A stretch of DNA of 42,012 nucleotides, taken from Acidobacteriota bacterium. GTDB lineage: Bacteria > Acidobacteriota > Vicinamibacteria > Vicinamibacterales > UBA8438. The position numbers and the translations under genes are program-made. Below, one piece after another: positions 8,270 through 16,616 of this stretch (position 1 is the first letter of the stretch; each line of letters begins with the position of its first letter). The stretch lies in NCBI GenBank assembly GCA_011523845.1, contig WTFV01000068.1:1-42012 (forward strand), written 5' to 3'. Under the pieces are notes generated by a model. The model saw only the letters and a program-made list of their open reading frames with translations. It did no database searches and was not told the origin of the DNA.

Positions 8270-9905
8270 ACCCGCCGAGGACGTCCTCGAGGGTCTCGGC
8301 CAGGGCGAGCAGGCGCTCGGTCCCGCCGCGCCGCCCGACGAGCTGCACGCCCGCCGGCAACCCGCCCGCCGTCCCGCACGGGACGGAGATCGCGGGGTGC
8401 CCCGTCACGTCGAAGAGCTGCGTCAGCCGCAGGGTCAGCGCGCGGGTGGACTCGGTCTTCCCCCCGATGGCGATCGACCCGGCGCCGAGGCGCGGGGGCA
8501 CGATCGGGAGCGTCGGCAGTAGCAGCGCCGCGTGCCGCTCGAGCGCGGCGTCCACCTCCGCGGTCAGGATCCGCCGGCCGCGCTGCGCACGCACGTAGTC
8601 CTCCGCCAGCACGTAGCGTCCCAGCTCCAGCCGCAGCCGGACCTCCCGGCCGTACGCCTCCGGCCGCGCGTCCAGATCCTCCCGATGGCAGTCGGCCGCC
8701 TCGGCGAGCTGGGTGTGCAGGTAGATCGGCGCGGTGTCGGCGGCGTGCGGGAGGTCGACGTCGTCGATCCGGCAGCCCGTCCGCGCCAGCCGTTCGACGG
8801 CCGCGGCGAAGGTCCGCTCCACGGCAGGCTCCAGCAGGTCGAGGAAGTACCGACGCGGGATGCCGAGACGGGGCCGAGGGTCGATCCCCGTCTCATCCTC
8901 GGACGCGGGGTCGTTCCCGGCAGGCGGGCCGTCGCGCATCGCCCGGTACAGCGTCGCCGCGTCGCCGACCGAGCGCGCGATGGGACCCACGTGGTCGAGC
9001 GACGGCGCCAGCGGCACGACGCCGGCGGCGCTCACCTCGCCGTGGGTCGGCTTCAGCCCCACCACGCCGCAGGCCGCGGCGGGAATGCGGATCGAGCCTC
9101 CGGTGTCGGTCCCGATGGAGGCCAGGGCCATGCCTGCCGCGACCGAGACCGCCGAGCCGCTGCTCGATCCCCCGGGGATGCGGTCCGGCGCGTGGGGGTT
9201 GCGGGTGGGACCGCAGGTCGATTCCTCCCCGGTGGTGCCGAAGGCGAACTCGTGCAGGTTGCACTTGCCGATGACGACGGCGCCGGCGGCCCGCAGCCGC
9301 GCGGCGACCGGCGCGTCGACGGCCGCGCGGTGTCCGGCCCGCACCCTGGAGGCGGCCGTCGTGGGCGTTCCCGCCAGATCGATGAGGTCCTTCAGCGAGA
9401 TCGGGATGCCGTGCAGCGGACCGCGGTCGACGCCGCGCGCCAGCTCGGCATCCAGCACGCGCGCCTGTCGCCGCGCGTCGTCCGACAGCACGGCGATGAA
9501 GGCGTTGAGGGCCGGGTCGCGTTCCGCGATCGTTGCCAGGCACTGCTCCACGAGCGCCGCGGCGGTGGTGCTTCCCCGGCGCAGCGCGGCCCCGATCGCG
9601 CCGATGTCCGTTCCGGGCGACACGCCGACCGTGTTGGGCGCCGGCCTCGTCGACGCCGGCCCGCCCGGCGCCGGCGGCGGGCAGGCGCCGCCGAGCGCGG
9701 CGGCGGGGTTGACCGCCGCGCCATCGCCGGCCACGGCCGAGGCGTCGCGGCCGGGGCCTGTAACGGCGTCGCCGGTACGTGCCCAGCCGGCAGCCCGCAG
9801 CGCCCGCGTGGCCCCGAGCAGCATGTCCAGAAGCGGGTCCAGGTCGGGCAATCCGCGCCGCGCGGCATCCCGCTTCGCGTGCTCGATCCAGTCGTCCAGT
9901 CGCAT
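8268..9905 (-). CDS. Amidase signature family hydrolase
   Basis: 545 residues from ATG at 9905. The Ser-cisSer-Lys triad is visible: Lys172 (PISLKD), Ser247 (GGSSSGSA) and nucleophile Ser271 (GTDTGGSIRIPA). The first 40 residues form a helical segment (WIEHAKRDAARRGLP, then LLDMLLGATRAL) that recalls the short helical partners of some amidases (AtzG/GatC-like), joined by a roughly 50-residue Ala/Pro linker. GatA, allophanate hydrolase and aryl amidase are all possible; no gatB or gatC is adjacent, so a catabolic amidase is more likely. It follows the FAD oxidoreductase by 11 bases and is probably in the same transcript. Confidence 0.9.
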   Translation of the reverse strand: MRLDDWIEHAKRDAARRGLPDLDPLLDMLLGATRALRAAGWARTGDAVTGPGRDASAVAGDGAAVNPAAALGGACPPPAPGGPASTRPAPNTVGVSPGTDIGAIGAALRRGSTTAAALVEQCLATIAERDPALNAFIAVLSDDARRQARVLDAELARGVDRGPLHGIPISLKDLIDLAGTPTTAASRVRAGHRAAVDAPVAARLRAAGAVVIGKCNLHEFAFGTTGEESTCGPTRNPHAPDRIPGGSSSGSAVSVAAGMALASIGTDTGGSIRIPAAACGVVGLKPTHGEVSAAGVVPLAPSLDHVGPIARSVGDAATLYRAMRDGPPAGNDPASEDETGIDPRPRLGIPRRYFLDLLEPAVERTFAAAVERLARTGCRIDDVDLPHAADTAPIYLHTQLAEAADCHREDLDARPEAYGREVRLRLELGRYVLAEDYVRAQRGRRILTAEVDAALERHAALLLPTLPIVPPRLGAGSIAIGGKTESTRALTLRLTQLFDVTGHPAISVPCGTAGGLPAGVQLVGRRGGTERLLALAETLEDVLGG

Positions 9906-9916
9906 CCGCGCCGCGC

Positions 9917-11101
9917 TCAGATCATGGCGTCGTCCCGGAACTGCGCGCCGCGCGCGAAGCGTCCGGGGTCGAACGCGCTGATGTCGAGGCGCGTCGACGC
10001 CCCGGTCGTCAGCAGCTCGGCCAGCGCCGTACCCGTCGCCGGGGCCATCATCAGCCCGTGCCCGCTGAAGCCGTTGGCCAGATAGAAGCCCCCGAGCTCC
10101 GGGTGCTCGCCGAGCAGGGGATTGTGGTCGGGGGTCATCTCGTACAGGCCGGCCCAGCCCTCGACCAGCTCGGCCGTCTCGAACGCCGGCAGGCGCGCGA
10201 CGAGCGGCGGCCGGAAGTCCGTCGTCCAGCGGTCCGCGTCGCAGGCGAAGTTCTCGCCCGGCGGCTCGTCGAGCTTCGTGCGGGCGACGATGATGCGGTC
10301 CGGGTCGCCGGCCGCGAGCGGGTCGTCGTGGCGCCAGTGGACGCCCCCCGGATCGATCACCACCGGGAAGCGGTGCGGCCAGCGGCGCGGCAGGGCGCAG
10401 CGGAAGAGGTGCTGGCGGACCGGCGTCACCGGCAGATCGAGATCGGCCAGCGCCGCGAGTCTCGCGGCGAAGGGCCCGGCGGCGTTGACCACTGCGCCGG
10501 CGTCGAGCGAGGCGCCTCCATCGAGCGTGACGCCGCGCACGCGCCCGCCGGCGACGTCGAGGCGCGTGACCTCGCCGGTGACGTAGGTCGCCCCGGCAGC
10601 AGCCGCCGCGTGGCGGAAGCCGGCCAGGACCTCGCGCGGGCTGGCGTAACCGTCGTCCGGTCCGAAGATGCCGAAGCGGATGTCGTCCAGGGCCAGATCC
10701 GGCACGCGGGCCCGGATGGCGTCGACGTCGAGGCGTTCCACCCGCGCCCCGAGCGCGCGCTGCCGTGCGTAGCGGCGCTCGAACCGCGCGGCGTTCTCGT
10801 CGTCGGCCAGGAACAGGTAGCCGCGCTGCCGGAACCAGGCCCGCGGCTGGTGATCCGGCGTCCGCATCGCGTCGTCGAACCGCTCGTAGAACCGGATGCT
10901 GTGCTGGGCGAGCCGGATGTTCACGGTCGAACCGAACTGCTGCCGCACCCCGCCCATGGCGAGAAACGACGAGGCCCGCCGGTAAGTCGGGTCGCGCTCG
11001 ACGACGGCGACCTCGCCCTCGAAGCCGCCGCTCCGCAGGTGCCAGGCGATGCTGGAGCCGACGACCCCGCCGCCGACGATGACGATGCGGTCGGCGCTCA
11101 T
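9917..11101 (-). CDS. FAD-dependent amino acid/sarcosine oxidase family protein (DAO, FOXRED1-like)
   Basis: 394 residues from ATG at 11101. The dinucleotide-binding motif IVIVGGGVVGSS is at residues 7-17, followed by the acidic strand end VVERD. The C-terminal GLYEMTPDHNPLLGEHPELGG and GFSGHGLMMAPATG are typical of the DAO family, which oxidises secondary or primary amines of amino acids. The frame is open upstream across the previous gene, but the MSADR start directly precedes the nucleotide-binding strand. The downstream amidase could act on an amide whose amine product is then oxidised; that link is inference. Confidence 0.9.
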   Translation of the reverse strand: MSADRIVIVGGGVVGSSIAWHLRSGGFEGEVAVVERDPTYRRASSFLAMGGVRQQFGSTVNIRLAQHSIRFYERFDDAMRTPDHQPRAWFRQRGYLFLADDENAARFERRYARQRALGARVERLDVDAIRARVPDLALDDIRFGIFGPDDGYASPREVLAGFRHAAAAAGATYVTGEVTRLDVAGGRVRGVTLDGGASLDAGAVVNAAGPFAARLAALADLDLPVTPVRQHLFRCALPRRWPHRFPVVIDPGGVHWRHDDPLAAGDPDRIIVARTKLDEPPGENFACDADRWTTDFRPPLVARLPAFETAELVEGWAGLYEMTPDHNPLLGEHPELGGFYLANGFSGHGLMMAPATGTALAELLTTGASTRLDISAFDPGRFARGAQFRDDAMI

Positions 11102-11124
11102 GGGTCGCGGCGGGGCGGGGGGCG

Positions 11125-11619
11125 CTACCCGCGGCTCCGGAGCGCGCGCGCGGGCTGCCGCGGCGTGGCGCCGTCCTCGATGTACTGCTTCAGGGCGTCG
11201 AGCGAGACCCTCCACCCGGCGCTCATGTCGTCCTGGTAGCGCTTCCAGCGCGCGCCGCCGTCCGTGCCGCTCTGCCGGACCCGCACCTGGGTGGCCGATC
11301 CGTCGACGCTGCAAGTGACCTCGAGTCCCATCGGGCCGAGCGGCTCGCCGCCGGCGGGCAGCCAGTAGGCGTTGGCCACGAACAGCTCGCGGCCGTCGCG
11401 GAACTGCATCACCGTGCCGTGGAACACGCCGCCGGCCAGACCGTTCGCGTGGCCCCACTCCAGCGCATAGACGCCGAGCGGCCGCGGCGTGGTGACCGAG
11501 CGCAGGACGCCCCACCAGGCGGCCAGGGCCTGCGCGTCGAAGAACGCAGCCAGCACGCGCCTGGGCGCCCCGACGATGCGGACCGCGCGATCGACGCGGA
11601 ACCCGTTCGACTTGAACAT
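11125..11619 (-). CDS. SRPBCC / AHSA1 domain protein
   Basis: 164 residues from ATG at 11619. It shows the START-like fold pattern: FRVDRAVRIVGAPRRVLAAFFD, then ALAAWWG, and a closing helix with GWRVSLDALKQYIED. Members bind hydrophobic ligands or assist Hsp90-like partners. It lies 23 bases upstream of the FAD oxidoreductase on the same strand and may head this three-gene run. A tandem TTGCCGG repeat lies upstream of its start, in the promoter region. Confidence 0.85.
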   Translation of the reverse strand: MFKSNGFRVDRAVRIVGAPRRVLAAFFDAQALAAWWGVLRSVTTPRPLGVYALEWGHANGLAGGVFHGTVMQFRDGRELFVANAYWLPAGGEPLGPMGLEVTCSVDGSATQVRVRQSGTDGGARWKRYQDDMSAGWRVSLDALKQYIEDGATPRQPARALRSRG

Positions 11620-11660
11620 GGCCGAGTCAATAATCGTATCACTCGGACCGGGGCCGGGAG

Positions 11661-11726
11661 TTGCCGGCAGTTGCCGGGGTTGCCGGCAGTTGCCGGGGTT
11701 GCCGGCAGTTGCCGGGGTTGCCGGGA
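11661..11726. repeat. 19-bp tandem repeat, three full copies
   Basis: The unit TTGCCGGCAGTTGCCGGGG occurs at 11661-11679, 11680-11698 and 11699-11717, followed by a truncated copy and preceded by another half unit. Each unit contains two TTGCCGG cores, giving about eight cores at 9-10-bp spacing, close to one helical turn. It lies about 45-105 bases upstream of the SRPBCC gene. Confidence 0.95.
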
Positions 11727-11851
11727 GTCATTCGTGACGCGACCGTGCCGTGCGAGTTCCGCTCTCCGCGGATGGCGGGATGACGTTGCCGCCGACGGCA
11801 TCGCGCCATCAGGAGGTCGGGATGTCGTCCGGGCGAGCGGGCGAACGCCGC

Positions 11852-13015
11852 TCAGTAGAGAAGGAACTCCCGTCGGAGCGCTCGAAACGCCGTGAGATCG
11901 TCGTCCCACCCCGCGGCGATGGCGCCGGCGGTCCGGCCCGCCTCGATGTCGCCGCGCAGTGCGGCCGAGCCGGCCAGGATGTCGATGGGCATCCTGTCGT
12001 GCTCGTACTCGTAGGGCGGGTCTCGCCAGCGGAAGCGATCGCCGAGCGCCTCCCGGCACGCCGCGATCACCGCGACCCCGGTCGCCACCGGCCGGAACGC
12101 GCGGCGGTCGGTGACGTGGATCTGACACCCGCCGCAGGGGCGTCGCGCGTGCTTCTGGAACGTCGGCTCGAAGGTCACCGGCCGGAAATGGGCGCCGGGC
12201 AGGCCGAGGCCGTTCAGGGAGCCGGCCAGCGCATCCGGATCGATGCCGGGCGCGCCGACGAGCTCGAACGGCCGCGTGGTGCCGCGCCCCTCGGACAGCA
12301 GCGTGCCTTCCAGCAGCACCGTGCCGGGATAGACGACGGCGCTGTCGACGGTCGGCAGGTTGGGCGACGGGATGACCCAGGGCGCACCGGCGTCGTCGTG
12401 GTACATCGCGCGCGACCACCCTTCGAGCCGCACTATCTCGAGGTCGGCGCCGATCCCGAAGCGGTCGTTGAACAGCCGCGCCAGCTCGCCGATCGTCATG
12501 CCGTGCCGCAACGGGATCGGGAACTGCCCGACGAACGACGCGAACGCAGGATCGAGGACCGGACCCTCCACTGCCTCGCCGCCGATCGGGTTGGGCCGGT
12601 CGCACACCACCACCGGCAGCCCGCAACGGCGCGCCGCCCGCAGGCAGTTGGCCATCGTGTAGACGTACGTGTAGACGCGCGTGCCGACGTCCTGGAGGTC
12701 GATCACCAGCAGGTCCAGCCCGTCGAGCATCTCCGCCGTCGGCTCGCGGGTGTCGCTGTAGAGCGAGTGGACCGGAACCTCCAGCCGCGGATGGCGCCTG
12801 TGGGCGGTCTCCACCATGTTGTCCTGCACGTCGGCATGGAAGCCGTGCTGCGGCCCGAACAGCGCGGCCAGCGTGACGCCGGGCTCCGCGGCGATGCGGT
12901 CGACCACGTGGCGGAAGGCGCCGTCGACCGACGCGGGGTTCGAGACCAGGCCGACGCGCCGGCCGTCCAGCAGGCCGGAGGAGAGAAGGCGTTCGGATCC
13001 GAGGGTCACCGCCAT
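11852..13015 (-). CDS. namZ: DUF1343 / NamZ-type exo-beta-N-acetylmuramidase
   Basis: 387 residues. Family motifs are clear: GPQHGF (54-59), DLQDVGTR (106-113), VYTYVYT, DRPNPIGG (from 139) and SPNLPT. NamZ of Bacillus and Bacteroidetes removes MurNAc from the non-reducing end of peptidoglycan fragments during cell-wall recycling. No signal peptide is seen, although an alternative upstream start could not provide one either, because the ATG overlaps the stop of the nuclease gene as TGATG. The coupling to a restriction-modification pair is unexpected for a wall-recycling enzyme. Confidence 0.88.
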   Translation of the reverse strand: MAVTLGSERLLSSGLLDGRRVGLVSNPASVDGAFRHVVDRIAAEPGVTLAALFGPQHGFHADVQDNMVETAHRRHPRLEVPVHSLYSDTREPTAEMLDGLDLLVIDLQDVGTRVYTYVYTMANCLRAARRCGLPVVVCDRPNPIGGEAVEGPVLDPAFASFVGQFPIPLRHGMTIGELARLFNDRFGIGADLEIVRLEGWSRAMYHDDAGAPWVIPSPNLPTVDSAVVYPGTVLLEGTLLSEGRGTTRPFELVGAPGIDPDALAGSLNGLGLPGAHFRPVTFEPTFQKHARRPCGGCQIHVTDRRAFRPVATGVAVIAACREALGDRFRWRDPPYEYEHDRMPIDILAGSAALRGDIEAGRTAGAIAAGWDDDLTAFRALRREFLLY

Positions 13016-13437
13016 CAGATTACCGGCGCCCGGTCGGATCGGTCATCCGGCAGGCCGAAGAAGAGCGTGAGCCAGCCCTGGAGGTCCTCGTAGGCGACGG
13101 CCTTTCCTGTCGAATGCAGGTAGGCGCGCATGTTGTCCGAGAATCCCTGTCCGGCGAAGACGACGATACCGGGAATCGGCCACGCGGCGATGTCCTGGAT
13201 CGTTGCCGGGATCTTCTCCTCCGCGGAGCCGCCGACTCCCTGGTACTTGCACTCGATGCCGAGGCTTCGGCCGGAGTCGGTTTGACGCAGCACGAGATCG
13301 ATGCGGCGCTCCGCACCCCAGAGTCTTCGGCCCACTCTGACCTGAGTCGCCACGCGGAGTCCCAGCCGGTCAGCGAGAATCGCCACCTCTCGTTCGAGAT
13401 CCGCGCCGGTCGCTATCGCCGTTAGTCCGCCGGCCAT
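13015..13437 (-). CDS. Small PD-(D/E)XK nuclease, probable restriction enzyme
   Basis: 140 residues. The nuclease core reads Glu16 (LEREV) - Asp47 (RRIDLVL) - Glu62-Cys-Lys64 (LGIECKYQ), followed by TIQDIAAW and IVVFAGQGFS strands. This is the metal-binding arrangement of the PD-(D/E)XK fold. It starts directly after the stop of the Dam-type methylase (TAGATG, no spacer), so it is most likely the cognate endonuclease of a type II system. At 140 residues it is shorter than DpnII/MboI-type enzymes; it could instead need a partner or act as a nicking or repair nuclease. Confidence 0.8.
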   Translation of the reverse strand: MAGGLTAIATGADLEREVAILADRLGLRVATQVRVGRRLWGAERRIDLVLRQTDSGRSLGIECKYQGVGGSAEEKIPATIQDIAAWPIPGIVVFAGQGFSDNMRAYLHSTGKAVAYEDLQGWLTLFFGLPDDRSDRAPVI

Positions 13438-14448
13438 CTACGTCGTCTGCGGCGCTACGTTGGTGACGATGTACTCGTCGACGTGGCCGCGGCGGGAGGC
13501 GTCGGAGTTGATGGCGCGGCGGGCCGGAACGGTGTACGCCCGGAGCCCCGCCCGCTCCGCGTCCCGGTTGCCGTCGTACAGCGCGGCGATGGCCGGCGCC
13601 GTCGAGTTGCTGAGCAGCACGCCGCAGCCTCGCGTCGCCAGCTCGATGACCACCTGCTGCAGGCGGCGCTGATCCTCGGCGCTGAAGCCGTCCGCCGTAT
13701 ACGACGTGAACTGCGCCGTCGCGCTCAGCGGGGCGTACGGCGGATCGAAGTAGATGAAGTCCCCCGCGTGCGCCGTCTGCAGCACGGTGTCGAACTGCGC
13801 GTGCTCGATGGTCGCAGCCAGCCCCGACAGCATCGCGGAAACCCGCCGCAGGTTGACCCTGTCGCAGATCCGGGGATTCTTGTAGTTCCCGCGCGGCACG
13901 TTGAACCAGCCGCTCGAATTCAGCCGGAAGAGGCCGTTGTACCCGGTGCGGTTGAGGTAGATGAACATCGCCGCCAGCGCAGCGCTGTACGACTCCGCGC
14001 GCGGGCCGTTCCCGTTCATGATCCGTCCACGCGCCGGATTGAACAAGTCGTTCCGGACGCGGTAGTAGTGTTCGCCCGGATCGCGTTCGTAACCCGTAGC
14101 GAGCGCCTGCAGGCGTCTGATCACCGCCTCCGGCTTGTCGCGCAGCCGCCGCCAGCAGCCGATCAGGTCGGCGTTGACGTCGGTCAGATGGACCTTGCCG
14201 CGGTCGAGCCGACTCGCGCTCGCGAGATCGAAGAAGACCGCCCCGCTGCCGAGAAACGGCTCGTGGTAGGCTCCGAACTCCGGCGGGTAGAACTCCCGCA
14301 ACACGGGCAGGAGCTGCCGTTTCCCGCCGGCCCACTTCAGGAACGGCCGCACGGGCCGGTCGCTGGCCGGGCGGTTCCCGGCGGCTCGGTCACCGTCGAC
14401 GGTCGAGGATGCCCGGACGCCGGAGCCGGGTTGCGGAGCCGAACCCAT
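13438..14448 (-). CDS. Dam-family DNA N6-adenine methyltransferase
   Basis: 336 residues from ATG at 14448. Motif I region FLKWAGGKRQ is at 36-45, EPFLGSGAVFF at about 63-73, the target-recognition region with LNRTGYNGLFR near 165, and the catalytic DPPY at 235-238 (FIYFDPPYAPLS). This order is that of the Dam/M.DpnII alpha class, usually GATC-directed; the actual site is not certain. The first 34 residues are Arg/Pro-rich and outside the family domain; a GTG just before RPFLKW is an alternative start. The nuclease follows without a gap. Confidence 0.93.
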   Translation of the reverse strand: MGSAPQPGSGVRASSTVDGDRAAGNRPASDRPVRPFLKWAGGKRQLLPVLREFYPPEFGAYHEPFLGSGAVFFDLASASRLDRGKVHLTDVNADLIGCWRRLRDKPEAVIRRLQALATGYERDPGEHYYRVRNDLFNPARGRIMNGNGPRAESYSAALAAMFIYLNRTGYNGLFRLNSSGWFNVPRGNYKNPRICDRVNLRRVSAMLSGLAATIEHAQFDTVLQTAHAGDFIYFDPPYAPLSATAQFTSYTADGFSAEDQRRLQQVVIELATRGCGVLLSNSTAPAIAALYDGNRDAERAGLRAYTVPARRAINSDASRRGHVDEYIVTNVAPQTT

Positions 14449-14813
14449 CGGGATGCTTGCGGAGCGACAGGGATCCTAGCACGCCTGTCGCTGCTGGAGG
14501 TGGCGGAGGTGATGAGCCCGGACGACGGAAGCGGTGCCGACGCGGGACCGACACTTCGAGTTGGAATGCTGGCGGCCGGGTGCCGAGTATCGAGCTCGCC
14601 GGTCCGCGACCGGCTCCCACGGCCCGGCGGCTGCAATCCGGCTGCAGGCTGCATCGTCGGCTGAGCGAGTGACGGAGTACAATCAGCTTCCCGGCCATCG
14701 CGGCGCGGTCGTCCGGCTGCGGGCGGAGAGGGGATGTGGAAGTTGACGACGTGGGTCGTGCCGCTGGATCGGATCGATTCTCGCAGGTTCGGCTCGAGAA
14801 GGGAACTCGCGCC
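14449..14813. other. Divergent intergenic region
   Basis: 365 bases between the methylase and the three-gene plus-strand unit. No coding signal is convincing. It holds a TACAAT box at 14678-14683 on plus, well placed for the unit, and a TAGGAT box on minus near 14471-14476 for the methylase. A GTG at 14736 with GGAGAGGGG upstream is an alternative, longer start for the first gene of the unit. Confidence 0.6.
14678..14683 (+). promoter_or_regulatory. Candidate -10 box (TACAAT)
   Basis: A good -10 hexamer upstream of the three-gene unit at 14814-16505. The -35 region is not recognisable (CGTCGG at 17 bases upstream). Confidence 0.4.
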
Positions 14814-15458
14814 ATGAGCATCGTGCCGGTAGAACCGGAGCAGGTTCAGGTACGGTACGTGGGCTACTTCAAGGACCCCGTGTTCCAGGTGCTCGGGAAT
14901 CCGGCTCGCCTCTGTCAGAACCTGCTGAAGAACTTCAAGCCTTATGGCGCCGAGATTCGAGGCTTGAACATCGTTCTGGCCGTGCTGTCCGAGGCTCATG
15001 TCTCTTGCCATCTACCGTCAGCCGGTACAGCGCGAGTGTTCCTGGATCGGTTCGAGTTGTTCCTCCAGAACGCGCAGGACGAGGCTCAGGTGGAGGGGCT
15101 CATGGAATCCGGGTGGTTGGCTCTGGCGGACACCGACGACTCTCTCGCGACAACCAGGCATGAACTGATCGTGTCGACCTGGGCGAGATTCCGCGACAAC
15201 GACTTCGGCTCCTACATTCGCAGGTTCGTCACGTCGCCGTCGGAACGCTGGCAACCGACCGTTCAGTTCAGCCACGACGACGAGCGCGGATCGCTGTCCC
15301 TCGAGGAATCGAACAAGGCGCCAGGCGGTCTCTGGATGCAATCCGTCATCAGGATCGACGGCGTCGAGCCCGCGGTGTCCGAAGTGATGCCGCTTTATCG
15401 TGACCGGCTGAAGGAGCAACTTCACGTGGCCGGTCTGGGGCTGGACCTTCCCGTTTGA
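14814..15458 (+). CDS. Unrecognised protein, first gene of a three-gene unit
   Basis: 214 residues from ATG at 14814, preceded by GAGAAGGGA at nine bases; GTG at 14736 would add 26 residues. No known motif. The pattern is an N-terminal helical part, then alternating beta strands (LSLEESNKAPGGLWMQSVIRIDG) and a C-terminal amphipathic helix (MPLYRDRLKEQLHVAGL). The overall shape weakly recalls the TIGR04255 family, but this is not supported by a clear motif. Base composition is lower in GC than its neighbours, which hints at transfer. Seven bases separate it from the next gene. Confidence 0.7.
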   Translation: MSIVPVEPEQVQVRYVGYFKDPVFQVLGNPARLCQNLLKNFKPYGAEIRGLNIVLAVLSEAHVSCHLPSAGTARVFLDRFELFLQNAQDEAQVEGLMESGWLALADTDDSLATTRHELIVSTWARFRDNDFGSYIRRFVTSPSERWQPTVQFSHDDERGSLSLEESNKAPGGLWMQSVIRIDGVEPAVSEVMPLYRDRLKEQLHVAGLGLDLPV

Positions 15459-15465
15459 GTCCGCA

Positions 15466-16116
15466 ATGAATGCAGTGCAGGGTTCTAGTCATGCGATCGG
15501 TTGGGAAGAGGCAAGCGCCTTCGTCAATTCCCTTGCGCCGCTGATGGACTCGATGACGGCGCGCCGTGCGGAAGTGACTGTTTCGAATCCGTTCCATCGA
15601 GATGCCGAGCTGTTCCGGTTCAGATCTTCGTGGCGCGTCGGGCATTCGTCGAACAGGAGGCTGTCCGAAGTCCATGCACGGGGCGTTGCGCCGCTCCCGG
15701 ACGTGCTTGCTCCCCGGCGATCTGCCTGGGCGGCGGGCGGGCAACGGAAGCTGGATTCGTTTGCCGGCCGGCAGGCGCCAAGTTGGACGGCGTCAACCGG
15801 CATCGAGGTCACCGGGGAAGCCGATGAGCTGGCAAGAGCCCTCGGTGTCCGGAAGGACGCCAACGTCGTCTTGCGGTTGGCTCAACGATTCGTCCCCGGA
15901 GCCGAGCATGCCGAGATGACGGTTGTCCGTGACTTCGAAGACGGCGCCACGGGCCTGCACGTGACGGTCCGGACGGCGGCTTCCCCCGCCGAGGTCGTGG
16001 ATGCTGAAGACGGGCTTCATGAAGCCCTGTTCGATCGTCTGACGCCCGCAAGTCGATCGCTCTTTTCCATAGGTTACGAATTCGTGGCCCGACAATGGAC
16101 CCATTGGACTTCCTGA
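15466..16116 (+). CDS. Unrecognised protein, second gene of a three-gene unit
   Basis: 216 residues from ATG at 15466. No signal peptide, membrane segment or known motif. Predicted mixed alpha/beta: an N-terminal helix (WEEASAFVNSLAPLMDSM), basic middle part, and a C-terminal half with VVLRLAQRFVPG and a closing GLHEALFDRL. It overlaps the start of the next gene by 22 bases in another frame, implying coupled translation of the two products. Confidence 0.7.
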   Translation: MNAVQGSSHAIGWEEASAFVNSLAPLMDSMTARRAEVTVSNPFHRDAELFRFRSSWRVGHSSNRRLSEVHARGVAPLPDVLAPRRSAWAAGGQRKLDSFAGRQAPSWTASTGIEVTGEADELARALGVRKDANVVLRLAQRFVPGAEHAEMTVVRDFEDGATGLHVTVRTAASPAEVVDAEDGLHEALFDRLTPASRSLFSIGYEFVARQWTHWTS

Positions 16117-16505
16117 AGGTGGCGAGCAGTCTCTGTGATTCCGACGACGAATCGGAGCGAAGGACGTCCATCGGGAGGTCGTACTTTGCGCTGTTCAATT
16201 ACTTGCGTCTGAGTCTGGAACCGGTCAGGAACGTACCGACAAGTGACGAAGCCCACCGAGCCGTGGCGTACTACCTCGGAAACGCCAACAACAGAGATCT
16301 GGCCTCCGTCGAGCAGTCTCTCCGAGATCTGCGGGTCAGCCGAAACGCGGCAGACTACAAGCTCGACAAGAACGTGGACCACGCCGCCAGTCGTACGGCG
16401 CTGACCAGAGCGCAACGAGCCGTCGAGAAGTTCGGCCGCCTCGGAAACAGGGCCGTGAGCGCTGTACGGGCCGTGCCGACGTTCAGGAGCAGAGACAGTC
16501 GATGA
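16095..16505 (+). CDS. HEPN-like domain protein, third gene of a three-gene unit
   Basis: 136 residues, all helical. RRTSIGRSYFALFNYLRLSL matches the first long HEPN helix (the usual S-R-x-Y-Y-A-x-F), and LRDLRVSRNAADYKL matches the R-x-x-R-N-x-A-D-Y end of the domain, followed by a final helix with A-x-x-x-A-x-R-A. HEPN proteins are often RNases or their inactive relatives in toxin-antitoxin and abortive infection systems. The canonical R-x4-6-H active motif is not obvious here, so it may be non-catalytic. No MNT nucleotidyltransferase partner is present. Confidence 0.72.
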   Translation: MDPLDFLKVASSLCDSDDESERRTSIGRSYFALFNYLRLSLEPVRNVPTSDEAHRAVAYYLGNANNRDLASVEQSLRDLRVSRNAADYKLDKNVDHAASRTALTRAQRAVEKFGRLGNRAVSAVRAVPTFRSRDSR

Positions 16506-16616
16506 GAGGAACCGGGTGCCCGTGGGTCTTCTCTGGCGGGGAAAGGCAATTGCCACCCCGCCGGCGGAGACGTGACAAGTGCCGAGCATGAATGTGCCCC
16601 AGCACGAAGGAGGAGC

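Noticed and set aside
11661..11726. A CRISPR array suggested by the regular repeat
   Set aside because: Units are 19 bp, directly joined without unique spacers, and no cas gene is near.
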